Source: an uncultured Clostridia bacterium (GTDB lineage: Bacteria > Bacillota > Clostridia > Oscillospirales > Ruminococcaceae). Taken from it: 10,705 nucleotides of DNA. Position numbers and translations under genes: made by a program. Numbering within the stretch: the stretch's first letter is position 1; each line of letters opens with the position of its first letter. The notes beneath the pieces were generated by a model that saw nothing but the letters and a program-made list of their open reading frames with translations, had not been told where the DNA came from and ran no database searches. The DNA is taken from NCBI GenBank assembly GCA_945867255.1, contig CAMBHV010000023.1:1-10705 (forward strand). The letters run 5' to 3'. Shown piece after piece: positions 1-5,577 of the stretch.

Positions 1-1
1 T

Positions 2-334
2 CATTATTCAGAATTGTATGGTGTGGAAGAACTGAGCGCACAGCTTGGCGTAAGCAAAAGCCATCTGGTGCGTGCCTTCAGCGCTGAAATGGGGATGGGC
101 CCCGGTCACTACCTGACACAGGTGCGCCTGGAAGTAGCCATGCTTTTGCTGGCGCAACGCGCATATCCGCTGGAACTGATAGCCAGCCTGTGTGGTTTTT
201 CCTGTGCAAATTATCTGTGCCGCGTGTTTCGCCGCGCTACGGGGCTTACGCCCTCCGCATGGCGCATGCAAAACAAAGGAACTTATGGTACAGCCGAGGC
301 AGCAGACGCACTGGAACGCAGACTGTTCGTCTGA
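2..334 (+). CDS. AraC-family transcriptional regulator, C-terminal part (5' end outside window)
   Basis: The reading frame is open from the left edge to a TGA at 332-334, so only the last 110 residues or so are present. They match the double helix-turn-helix DNA-binding domain of AraC/XylS regulators. The first HTH holds VEELSAQLGVSKSHLVRAF, the linker helix is around YLTQVRLEVAMLLL, and the second HTH ends in the family hallmark CGFS...YLCRVFRRATGLTPSAWR. The N-terminal sensor domain lies outside the window, so the ligand cannot be guessed. About 22 residues after the conserved end are a non-conserved tail. No clear terminator follows. It precedes nagB in the same direction, but nagB has its own promoter; whether the regulator controls nagB is unknown. 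Family assignment is firm, the role is open. Confidence 0.9.
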   Translation, partial: HYSELYGVEELSAQLGVSKSHLVRAFSAEMGMGPGHYLTQVRLEVAMLLLAQRAYPLELIASLCGFSCANYLCRVFRRATGLTPSAWRMQNKGTYGTAEAADALERRLFV

Positions 335-344
335 TTGTGCACAA
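335..344. promoter_or_regulatory. 10-bp palindrome between the regulator and nagB
   Basis: TTGTGCACAA is a perfect palindrome directly after the AraC-family stop codon. A second GTGCAC follows at 348-353. The pair sits 17-35 bp upstream of the nagB -35 hexamer, a usual place for a regulator site. This is a candidate only, since 6-bp palindromes arise easily by chance. Confidence 0.25.
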
Positions 345-369
345 AAGGTGCACGTATGCTTCCTTTCCC

Positions 370-387
370 TTCCCAGATAGCTGGGAA
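370..387. promoter_or_regulatory. Inverted repeat over the nagB -35 region (candidate operator)
   Basis: TTCCCAG-ATAG-CTGGGAA is a perfect inverted repeat with 7-bp arms and a 4-bp centre. It covers the -35 hexamer and most of the spacer, so a dimeric repressor bound here would block RNA polymerase. The binding protein is unknown. Confidence 0.45.
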
Positions 388-398
388 CATGCTATAAT
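370..398 (+). promoter_or_regulatory. nagB promoter
   Basis: A perfect TATAAT at 393-398 is preceded by TGC, giving an extended -10. A weaker -35 (TTCCCA, 4/6) lies at 370-375 with a 17-bp spacer. Transcription would start near 405, leaving a leader of about 70 nt. The -35 is embedded in the inverted repeat at 370-387, suggesting repressor control. Confidence 0.75.
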
Positions 399-414
399 AT
401 GGTACAGAAAACTG

Positions 415-431
415 CCGGGCTCCTGGCCCGG
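415..431 (+). promoter_or_regulatory. Small hairpin in the nagB leader
   Basis: CCGGGC-TCCTG-GCCCGG can form a 6-bp all-GC stem about 10 nt into the predicted transcript. It ends about 30 nt before the ribosome binding site and has no T-run, so it is not a terminator. It may stabilise the mRNA 5' end. Confidence 0.35.
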
Positions 432-474
432 AGGCGGAACAGAGCGCATTTTCTCAAAGAAGGAGACAGTTACC

Positions 475-1215
475 ATGAAAGTGATCGTGACAAACAGCTA
501 TGATGAATCCTGCGCAGTGGTGGCAGGTATGATCCGTGACATCGTAAACGCGAAACCAAATGCCAAACTGGGCCTTGCAACGGGTGGCACGCCTGTGCCC
601 ATCTATCAAAAGCTGGCACAGATGAACAAAGCTGGCGAAGTGGATTTTTCTCAGGTTCACACGGTAAACCTGGACGAGTACTGTGGCCTGCCTGGCACAC
701 ACGACCAGAGCTATCGCTATTTTATGGATACGAACCTGTTCAACCATATCAACATCGACAAAGCGAATACCTTTGTAGCCAGCGGCCTGGGGGACCCGGA
801 AGCCAATGCCGCCGAGCTGGAGGCAAAAGTGCGCGAAGGCGGCGCACCCGATTTTCAGCTGCTGGGCATTGGCAACAACGGCCACATTGCGTTTAATGAG
901 GCCAACGAGGATCACCTGATTGCTGTGGCACACACCGAAAAGCTGACACAAAGCACCATCGATGCCAACGCCCGCTTCTTTGAAAAGAAAGAAGACGTTC
1001 CCACCATGGCCATCACCATGGGCATGGGCGATATCATGGCTGCCAAACAGGTAGTTTTGGTGGCTACGGGGCTTGCCAAAGTGCCTGCCATCCGCGGCCT
1101 TGTGATGAACGATGAGATCACCACCAAGAACCCCTCCACCATGCTGAAGATGCACGAAAATGCCGTAGTGGTGATTGACAAAGAGCTGGCCGATGCCGTG
1201 GGTTACCAGGCATAA
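475..1215 (+). CDS. nagB: Glucosamine-6-phosphate deaminase
   Basis: This cytoplasmic enzyme converts glucosamine-6-phosphate to fructose-6-phosphate and ammonia, the last step of GlcNAc/GlcN breakdown before glycolysis. The 246 residues span the full NagB fold. Visible motifs are the phosphate-binding loop LGLATGGTPVPIY (32-44), LDEY with acidic D67/E68, GLPGTHDQSYRYF (71-83), the active-site loop GIGNNGHIAFNE (131-142, catalytic H137 and E142), and TMGMGDIMAA (181-190). The start is ATG 475, with AGGAGA at 461-466 eight nt upstream; longer in-frame extensions run across the promoter and lack a ribosome binding site. Asn replaces the Asp of E. coli NagB in G-N-D-G-H, and Ala replaces the Pro after NE. 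The Asn also occurs, as I recall, in Gram-positive homologues. It has its own promoter and terminator. Very likely a true NagB; isomerase-like paralogues are less likely. Confidence 0.96.
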   Translation: MKVIVTNSYDESCAVVAGMIRDIVNAKPNAKLGLATGGTPVPIYQKLAQMNKAGEVDFSQVHTVNLDEYCGLPGTHDQSYRYFMDTNLFNHINIDKANTFVASGLGDPEANAAELEAKVREGGAPDFQLLGIGNNGHIAFNEANEDHLIAVAHTEKLTQSTIDANARFFEKKEDVPTMAITMGMGDIMAAKQVVLVATGLAKVPAIRGLVMNDEITTKNPSTMLKMHENAVVVIDKELADAVGYQA

Positions 1216-1248
1216 CAGGCCTTTCCCTATCAACGCAACCCGGAATAG

Positions 1249-1282
1249 AAAGCGGGCGCCCCTTGCAGGGGGCGCCCGCTTT
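1249..1282 (+). terminator. Rho-independent terminator of nagB
   Basis: AAAGCGGGCGCCCC (1249-1262) and GGGGCGCCCGCTTT (1269-1282) form a perfect 14-bp stem with a 6-nt loop, 33 nt after the nagB stop. The T-tract is short (TTTGCGTATTT). The A-rich left flank means it could also act on the other strand. Confidence 0.85.
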
Positions 1283-1394
1283 GCGTATTTAAAATACTTT
1301 GCGCCCTGTGCCAAGGGGGCTACGCAAAATTGCAACCACATAAAAAGTGATTTCCCTTTTGCAGAACCCCGGCGCAACATATAAAGAATAAAGA

Positions 1395-1434
1395 AACCAG
1401 CCCCGCAAGGTAGAAAAGGCCTGCAGGGCTGGTT
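1395..1434 (-). terminator. Hairpin terminator, probably for the facing aminopeptidase gene
   Basis: AACCAGCCC (1395-1403) pairs with GGGCTGGTT (1426-1434), and a few further pairs inside follow one mismatch. Read on the minus strand it is followed by TTTCTTTATTCTTTATAT, a good T-rich tail. On the plus strand it is followed by CTCTTATTTTCC, so it may be bidirectional. It lies about 180 nt beyond the aminopeptidase stop. Confidence 0.7.
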
Positions 1435-1612
1435 CTCTTATTTTCCTTGTGTAACAAACGGGGAACAACTGAATTTGGCTTACATGCGAATATCAAGAAA
1501 AGGCCCTTCCATCATTCGTGGCGGCTGCCGGAAAAGTTTGACAGAACAGCCGTACGAAAGCAGTTTTCCGGCCTTGTATTCTTACATTGCCCGGCCAACA
1601 AAGGCACCTGCC
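1435..1612. other. Non-coding convergent spacer (3' untranslated region of the aminopeptidase)
   Basis: No credible gene is visible here. The one notable structure is a 9-bp inverted repeat, GCCGGAAAA (1527-1535) against TTTTCCGGC (1564-1572), with a 28-nt loop. It lacks a T-tract, so it is not a standard terminator. The stretch is probably the long 3' UTR of the aminopeptidase mRNA. The 112 bp between the two hairpins (1283-1394) also hold nothing gene-like. Confidence 0.45.
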
Positions 1613-2845
1613 TTAAAACGCCCAGTTGCCGTTCTGGAACACAGGCACCTGCGTGCCGTCGGCCTTGATGCCGGTGATGGAAAGATCCGCCGTGCCCAGC
1701 ATAAAGTCCACATGTGTGGCCGAGCGGTTGATGCCGTGCTGTTCCAGCTCTTCCTCGCTCATCTCGCGGCCCCCCTGAATGGAGTCGCCAAAGCCTTTGC
1801 CCAGTGCAAAATGACACGAGGCATTTTCATCGAACAGCGTGCTGTAGAACAACACACCCATACGACTGATGGGAGAATCCACCGGGATCAACGCGCACTC
1901 GCCCAGATGTTTTGCCCCCTCATCTGTATCGATGATGGCCTTCAGCGCGTCATATCCTTTTGCGGCAGAAAAATCTGTGACACGGCCGTTTTGGAATGTG
2001 ATGGAGAAATCGTCAATCAGGCTGCCACCATGATTCAAGGGCATGGCGGAGTGCACCGTGCCGTTCACGTTATCCTTGTCGGGCGAAGTGTAAATTTCCT
2101 CGGTTGGCATGTTGCAGAACTGCCAGCGCCCGTCTGCCAGCTCGCTGCCGCCGCCGCCCCACACATGGTTTTTCGGCAGGCCAACCGTGATATCCGTGCC
2201 GATGCTGTTTTGATAATGCAACGCCGTAAACTGCTGTTCGTTCAGCCAGTTTGCACGCGCACGGAACGATTTCTGATGCTCACGCCAAGCGGCAATGGGG
2301 TCCGGCCCATCCGCACGGGCCGCCTTAAAGATGGCTTGCCACAGTGCCTGCACGGCCTCTTCCTGCGGAAGATCCGGGAAAACGGCCTTGGCCCACTTGG
2401 GGCTGGCCGCACCCACAATGCTCCATGCCACCTTACCCGTCTCCATGCCGGCATAGAAAGCGTGGCAATCTCGATATCCCGCCTTGCGGCGTTCCGCGCG
2501 CAGGGTGGGGTCAATGCCTGCCATGGCGTACGGGTCACCCGACGTGACGCTCAGCAACGCGCCACCGCGCTCGGCCAGGCCATTTTCCAGGGCAACACGC
2601 CAGGCCGGGGTTTTCTGGAACACCTCGATGCCGGCATTCTCATACTCTGTGCGCGTTATGGCCTCATCGCTCCACAGCACCGTCACACTGCCGGCACCTG
2701 CTGCCCAGGCATGCTTTGCACATAGGCGCACAAACGGCGCCGCCTCCAGATCCGCCTCAATCAGAACCTCCTGGCCTTTTTGTACATCCAGCCCGGCACG
2801 CACTACCAACTGCGCATATTGATCCAGCTGTGCTTCAAAATTCAT
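1613..2845 (-). CDS. ampS: M29-family metallo-aminopeptidase (AmpS/aminopeptidase II type)
   Basis: This two-metal exopeptidase removes N-terminal residues from peptides in the cytoplasm. At 410 residues it matches the usual M29 length. Conserved blocks appear in order: NMPTEEIYTSP (245-255), LGE (314-316), DENASCHFALGKGF (339-352) and THVDFMLGT (377-385). By alignment with the S. aureus AmpS ligands as I recall them (E253, E319, H348, Y355, H381, D383), the equivalents here are E250, E316, H345, F352, H378 and D380. The Tyr ligand position therefore reads Phe. The start is ATG at 2843-2845, with AAGGAGGAG seven nt upstream (2853-2861). It is monocistronic, has its own promoter with an operator-like repeat, and is divergent from the feo operon. 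The family is certain; the peptide preference is not visible. Confidence 0.93.
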   Translation of the reverse strand: MNFEAQLDQYAQLVVRAGLDVQKGQEVLIEADLEAAPFVRLCAKHAWAAGAGSVTVLWSDEAITRTEYENAGIEVFQKTPAWRVALENGLAERGGALLSVTSGDPYAMAGIDPTLRAERRKAGYRDCHAFYAGMETGKVAWSIVGAASPKWAKAVFPDLPQEEAVQALWQAIFKAARADGPDPIAAWREHQKSFRARANWLNEQQFTALHYQNSIGTDITVGLPKNHVWGGGGSELADGRWQFCNMPTEEIYTSPDKDNVNGTVHSAMPLNHGGSLIDDFSITFQNGRVTDFSAAKGYDALKAIIDTDEGAKHLGECALIPVDSPISRMGVLFYSTLFDENASCHFALGKGFGDSIQGGREMSEEELEQHGINRSATHVDFMLGTADLSITGIKADGTQVPVFQNGNWAF

Positions 2846-2861
2846 ATTTATTCTCCTCCTT

Positions 2862-2875
2862 GCCGCCCAGGCGGC
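2862..2875 (-). promoter_or_regulatory. Compact palindrome abutting the aminopeptidase ribosome binding site
   Basis: GCCGCC-CA-GGCGGC ends one base before the AAGGAGGAG site on the minus strand. In RNA it can form a 5-bp GC stem closed by CUGG. It does not cover the ribosome binding site, so it would more likely keep the site exposed or mark the leader than block it. Confidence 0.35.
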
Positions 2876-2894
2876 TTTTCATTTCAGGCAATGC

Positions 2895-2920
2895 CGTGCA
2901 GGCCGCACCAGGCCTGCACG
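2895..2920 (-). promoter_or_regulatory. Strong hairpin in the aminopeptidase leader
   Basis: CGTGCAGGCC (2895-2904) and GGCCTGCACG (2911-2920) form a perfect 10-bp GC-rich stem with a 6-nt loop. It lies about 20 nt into the predicted transcript of roughly 95 untranslated nt. No T-run follows in the transcribed direction, so it is not an attenuator on its own. Confidence 0.55.
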
Positions 2921-2946
2921 CAAACTGTCTTTTGGTTTCTGCAACG

Positions 2947-2976
2947 AGTATAACATAACAAATATTGTTATGTCAA
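2947..2976 (-). promoter_or_regulatory. Aminopeptidase promoter
   Basis: On the minus strand a perfect -35 TTGACA (2976-2971) and a -10 TATACT (2952-2947, 5/6) are separated by 18 bp. The start site would be near 2940. The near-consensus hexamers predict strong transcription unless the repeat between them is occupied. Confidence 0.85.
2954..2972. promoter_or_regulatory. Inverted repeat filling the aminopeptidase promoter spacer (candidate operator)
   Basis: CATAACAA-ATA-TTGTTATG is a perfect 8+8 bp repeat with a 3-bp centre. It occupies the spacer and overlaps two bases of the -35, the classic place for a repressor. Its shape, short AT-rich arms around an odd centre, resembles sites bound by MarR-type winged-helix dimers, but no such regulator is in the window. 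The regulator identity is a guess. Confidence 0.6.
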
Positions 2977-3147
2977 GAATTCTGCATATCTCCTGAAGTT
3001 TTTCCGCATCGTTTCATGTTTTCCCGCACAGTAAGTTTGGCGAAAACCCGGCCTTTTGCAACAGGCATATTTTCATTTATTCCCTTGCGTTTTTTCTATA
3101 TGCTTTGTGTTTTCCCGCGCTGCACCGTGAAAGCCATGGCTTTTCTC
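2977..3147. other. Non-coding upstream region between the aminopeptidase and feo promoters
   Basis: This is T-rich on the plus strand with no plausible gene. It holds an 11-bp direct repeat TGTTTTCCCGC at 3017-3027 and 3108-3118, and a 14-bp perfect palindrome AAAGCCATGGCTTT at 3130-3143, just 4 bp upstream of the feo -35. Either could be a regulator site; neither is recognised. Confidence 0.35.
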
Positions 3148-3176
3148 TTGACACCTTGCCTGCCTGCGCGTAAACT
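3148..3176 (+). promoter_or_regulatory. feoAB promoter
   Basis: A perfect -35 TTGACA (3148-3153), a 17-bp spacer and a -10 TAAACT (3171-3176, 4/6) place the start near 3183. The strong -35 and weaker -10 feed directly into the DtxR-like box. Confidence 0.75.
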
Positions 3177-3189
3177 GAAACACGGAACG

Positions 3190-3208
3190 TTAGAGTAGAC
3201 TAACGCAA
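3190..3208. promoter_or_regulatory. DtxR/IdeR-like iron box upstream of feoA
   Basis: TTAGAGTAGACTAACGCAA matches the DtxR/IdeR consensus TTAGGTTAGCCTAACCTAA at 14 of 19 positions, by hand alignment. It can also be read as an inverted repeat CGTTAG-N6-CTAACG at 3188-3205. It lies just downstream of the predicted start site, so an iron-loaded repressor would block initiation or clearance. Known DtxR-family regulators use such sites to shut off iron uptake; the regulator gene is not here. Confidence 0.6.
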
Positions 3209-3232
3209 CAGGGAAGGATGGCGGAATTTTTT

Positions 3233-3481
3233 ATGACACTGGCACAGCTACCGGTTGGGGAAAGCGCCCGTATCGCAGCCGTAGGCGGCGAAGGGGCGCT
3301 GCGCAGACGTTTGCTTGACATGGGCCTTACGCCTGGCACTATCGTAATGGTTCGCAAAATAGCACCTATGGGGGACCCCATTGAACTGCATTTGCGCGGT
3401 TACGAGCTGACACTTCGCCTGGAGGATGCGCAAAACATCACCCTGGTGGAAATGCCGAAGGTTGAGGAGGCGCAGGGCTGA
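3233..3481 (+). CDS. feoA: FeoA, ferrous iron transport accessory protein
   Basis: FeoA is a small cytoplasmic SH3-like protein that works with the FeoB Fe(II) channel. The chain carries the family pattern LPVGESARIAAVGG, then RRRLLDMGLTPGTIVMV, then a beta strand with GYELTLRLEDAQNITL. From ATG 3233 it has 82 residues beginning MTLAQLPVG, the usual FeoA opening. An in-frame ATG at 3218 would add five residues (MAEFF), but the purine run GGGAAGG directly abuts it. Neither start has ideal spacing, so the start is uncertain by 15 nt. The stop overlaps the feoB start by one base (TGATG), indicating translational coupling. It is the first gene of the feo operon, behind a DtxR-like box. Confidence 0.93.
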   Translation: MTLAQLPVGESARIAAVGGEGALRRRLLDMGLTPGTIVMVRKIAPMGDPIELHLRGYELTLRLEDAQNITLVEMPKVEEAQG

Positions 3482-5559
3482 TGGTATTTGCACTGGCTGG
3501 AAACCAGAACTCCGGCAAAACCACGCTGTTCAACCAGCTTACCGGTTCGAACCAGCATGTGGGCAATTTTCCGGGTGTGACAGTAGATAAAAAGGAAGGC
3601 ATTATTCGTGACCACACCACGGGCGAACATCATTTCGGCCCGCGCTCCTGGGGGCACGAGCGCCACAAGCGAAGCGAGATACCGCCGCGCGCACCGGCCA
3701 CTGTAGTGGATTTGCCCGGCATTTACTCGCTTTCACCTTACACAAGTGAAGAGATCGTCACGCGCGATTTTCTGATTGACGGCAAGCCGGATGGCATCAT
3801 CAACATTGTGGACGCCACCAACATCGAGCGCAACCTGTATCTGACGCTGCAGCTGATCGAACTGGGCATTCCCATGGTGATTGCGCTGAATATGATGGAC
3901 GAGATGCGTGCCAACGGCAACACCGTGGATGTAAACGGGTTGGAAAAGGAACTGGGCGTTCCTGTAGTGCCCATCTCTGCAGCAAAAAACGAGGGCATTG
4001 ACGAATTGATCGAGCATGCCCTGCGCGCGGCCGAACACAGGGAGTGCCCCCGCAGGCAGGATTTTTGTTCCGGCGCGGTGCACCGCTGCATCCACGGCAT
4101 CGCCCACATGATAGAAGACCACGCACAGGCCGCGGGCGTGCCGCCGTATTTTGCCGCCACCAAACTGGTGGAAGGCGACGAACCCATGCAAAAGCGCCTG
4201 CATTTGACAGACAACGAGCTGGATCTGATTGGCCATTCCGTTACCGAGATGGAAACCGAGCTGGGAACGGACCGCGAGGCCGCCCTGGCAGACATGCGTT
4301 ATTCCTTTATAGAAAAGCTGTGTGCGGCCACGGTGGTAAAGCATGGCGAAAGCCGCGAGCACACGCGCAGCGTGCAGCTGGATAAGGTGCTCACGGGCAA
4401 ATACACCGGCATTCCCATTTTTCTGCTGATTATGCTGGCGGTGTTCTGGCTGACATTCGGCGTTATCGGCACCTTCCTCAGCGATGTGCTCAGCGCGGGC
4501 ATCGACGCCCTCACAGCCGCCGTGGGCGCCGGGCTGGACGCCTACGGCATCAACCCGGTGGTGCGTTCGCTTGTGATAGACGGCGTGTTCGCGGGCGTGG
4601 GCAGCGTGCTGAGTTTTCTGCCCATCATCGTGACGCTGTTCTTCTTCCTTTCCATGCTGGAAGATTCCGGCTATATGGCGCGCGTGGCATTTGTGATGGA
4701 CAAACTTCTTCGCAAGATCGGCCTTTCGGGCCGCAGCTTTGTGCCTATGCTGATCGGCTTCGGGTGCAGCGTGCCCGCCATCATGGCCACCCGCACGCTT
4801 TCCAGCGACAGAGACAGAAAAATGACCATCCTTCTCACGCCGTTTATGAGCTGTTCGGCCAAGCTGCCCATTTACGCCGTGTTCACGGCCGCGTTTTTCC
4901 CGCAGCATGGGGCGCTGGCCATGATCGTGCTGTATGTATCCGGCATGGCCGTGGGTGTGCTAGCCGGGCTGGTGATGAAAAGCACGCTGTATAAAGGCAA
5001 CCCCGTTCCCTTCGTGATGGAGCTGCCGAACTATCGCGTGCCCAGTGCGAAAAGCGTGTTGCTTTTGATGTGGGATAAAGCCAAGGATTTCCTCACCCGC
5101 GCCTTCACCGTCATTTTTGTGGCCACCATCATCATCTGGTTTTTGCAAACGTTTGACACAAGGCTGAATGTGGTGACAGATTCCTCCGCCAGCATTCTGG
5201 CAGGGCTTGGGCACCTGCTGGCGCCGCTGTTTGCGCCGCTTGGCTTTACCGACTGGCGCGCCGCCACCGCACTGATCACGGGGTTCTCTGCCAAAGAGGC
5301 CGTGGTGAGCACCATGGCTGTGTTGACAGGCACCAATATCTCGGAGCTGGGCATGGCGCTGCAGGGCATTTTCACCCCCCTTTCTGCGGCCAGTTTTCTG
5401 GCCTTCACCCTGCTGTACTCGCCGTGTGTGGCGGCCATCGCAGCCGTAAAGCGCGAGATGCACTCCGGTTTTGCCGCCGCATGGGTGGCGCTGGCACAGT
5501 GCCTGATCGCATGGGTGTTTGCCTTTGCCGTGTTTCAGGTGGGCAGCCTGTTTGTGTAA
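3481..5559 (+). CDS. feoB: FeoB, ferrous iron transporter with N-terminal G domain
   Basis: FeoB imports Fe(II) across the inner membrane. The 692 residues begin with a G domain: G1 GNQNSGKT (7-14), G2 T34 in GVTV, G3 DLPG (77-80), G4 NMMD (137-140) and G5 SAA (166-168). A helical linker follows, then the membrane part from about residue 310, with the Gate motifs GFGCSVPAIMATRTL (426-440), SCSAKLPIY (457-465), GFSAKEAVVSTMAVL (601-615) and YSPCVAAIA (646-654). Cys429 and Cys458 lie in the usual metal-path motifs. The start is ATG 3481, with GAGGAGG (3464-3470) ten nt upstream, coupled to feoA. An oddity is that the stretch between G2 and G3 is 36 residues, against about 12 in E. coli FeoB. 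The extra Arg/His/Pro-rich stretch includes GHERHKRSEIPPRAPA. The frame and all flanking motifs are intact, so the gene appears functional. Confidence 0.97.
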   Translation: MVFALAGNQNSGKTTLFNQLTGSNQHVGNFPGVTVDKKEGIIRDHTTGEHHFGPRSWGHERHKRSEIPPRAPATVVDLPGIYSLSPYTSEEIVTRDFLIDGKPDGIINIVDATNIERNLYLTLQLIELGIPMVIALNMMDEMRANGNTVDVNGLEKELGVPVVPISAAKNEGIDELIEHALRAAEHRECPRRQDFCSGAVHRCIHGIAHMIEDHAQAAGVPPYFAATKLVEGDEPMQKRLHLTDNELDLIGHSVTEMETELGTDREAALADMRYSFIEKLCAATVVKHGESREHTRSVQLDKVLTGKYTGIPIFLLIMLAVFWLTFGVIGTFLSDVLSAGIDALTAAVGAGLDAYGINPVVRSLVIDGVFAGVGSVLSFLPIIVTLFFFLSMLEDSGYMARVAFVMDKLLRKIGLSGRSFVPMLIGFGCSVPAIMATRTLSSDRDRKMTILLTPFMSCSAKLPIYAVFTAAFFPQHGALAMIVLYVSGMAVGVLAGLVMKSTLYKGNPVPFVMELPNYRVPSAKSVLLLMWDKAKDFLTRAFTVIFVATIIIWFLQTFDTRLNVVTDSSASILAGLGHLLAPLFAPLGFTDWRAATALITGFSAKEAVVSTMAVLTGTNISELGMALQGIFTPLSAASFLAFTLLYSPCVAAIAAVKREMHSGFAAAWVALAQCLIAWVFAFAVFQVGSLFV

Positions 5560-5577
5560 AGCAGTGAGGTGAGGCAG

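Noticed and set aside
190..474. N-terminal extension of nagB by 95 codons
   Set aside because: It would run through the AraC-family end, the promoter and the ribosome binding site. ATG 475 gives the normal NagB length.
454..1380. Minus-strand ORF of 308 codons opposite nagB
   Set aside because: It is His/Gly/Val-rich with no domain, runs across the nagB terminator, and has no ribosome binding site.
1475..2725. Plus-strand ORF of 416 codons opposite the aminopeptidase
   Set aside because: It is antisense to a complete M29 gene with motifs, promoter and ribosome binding site. Its product has no recognisable domain, and long antisense frames are common in GC-rich genes.
2862..2880. Plus-strand hairpin plus TTTTC resembling a terminator
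   Set aside because: No rightward gene ends nearby, and the palindrome is better explained as part of the leftward leader.
3733..4908. Minus-strand ORF of 391 codons inside feoB
   Set aside because: The His/Arg/Gly-rich product is typical of the reverse frame of a GC-rich membrane-protein gene. feoB is intact on the other strand.
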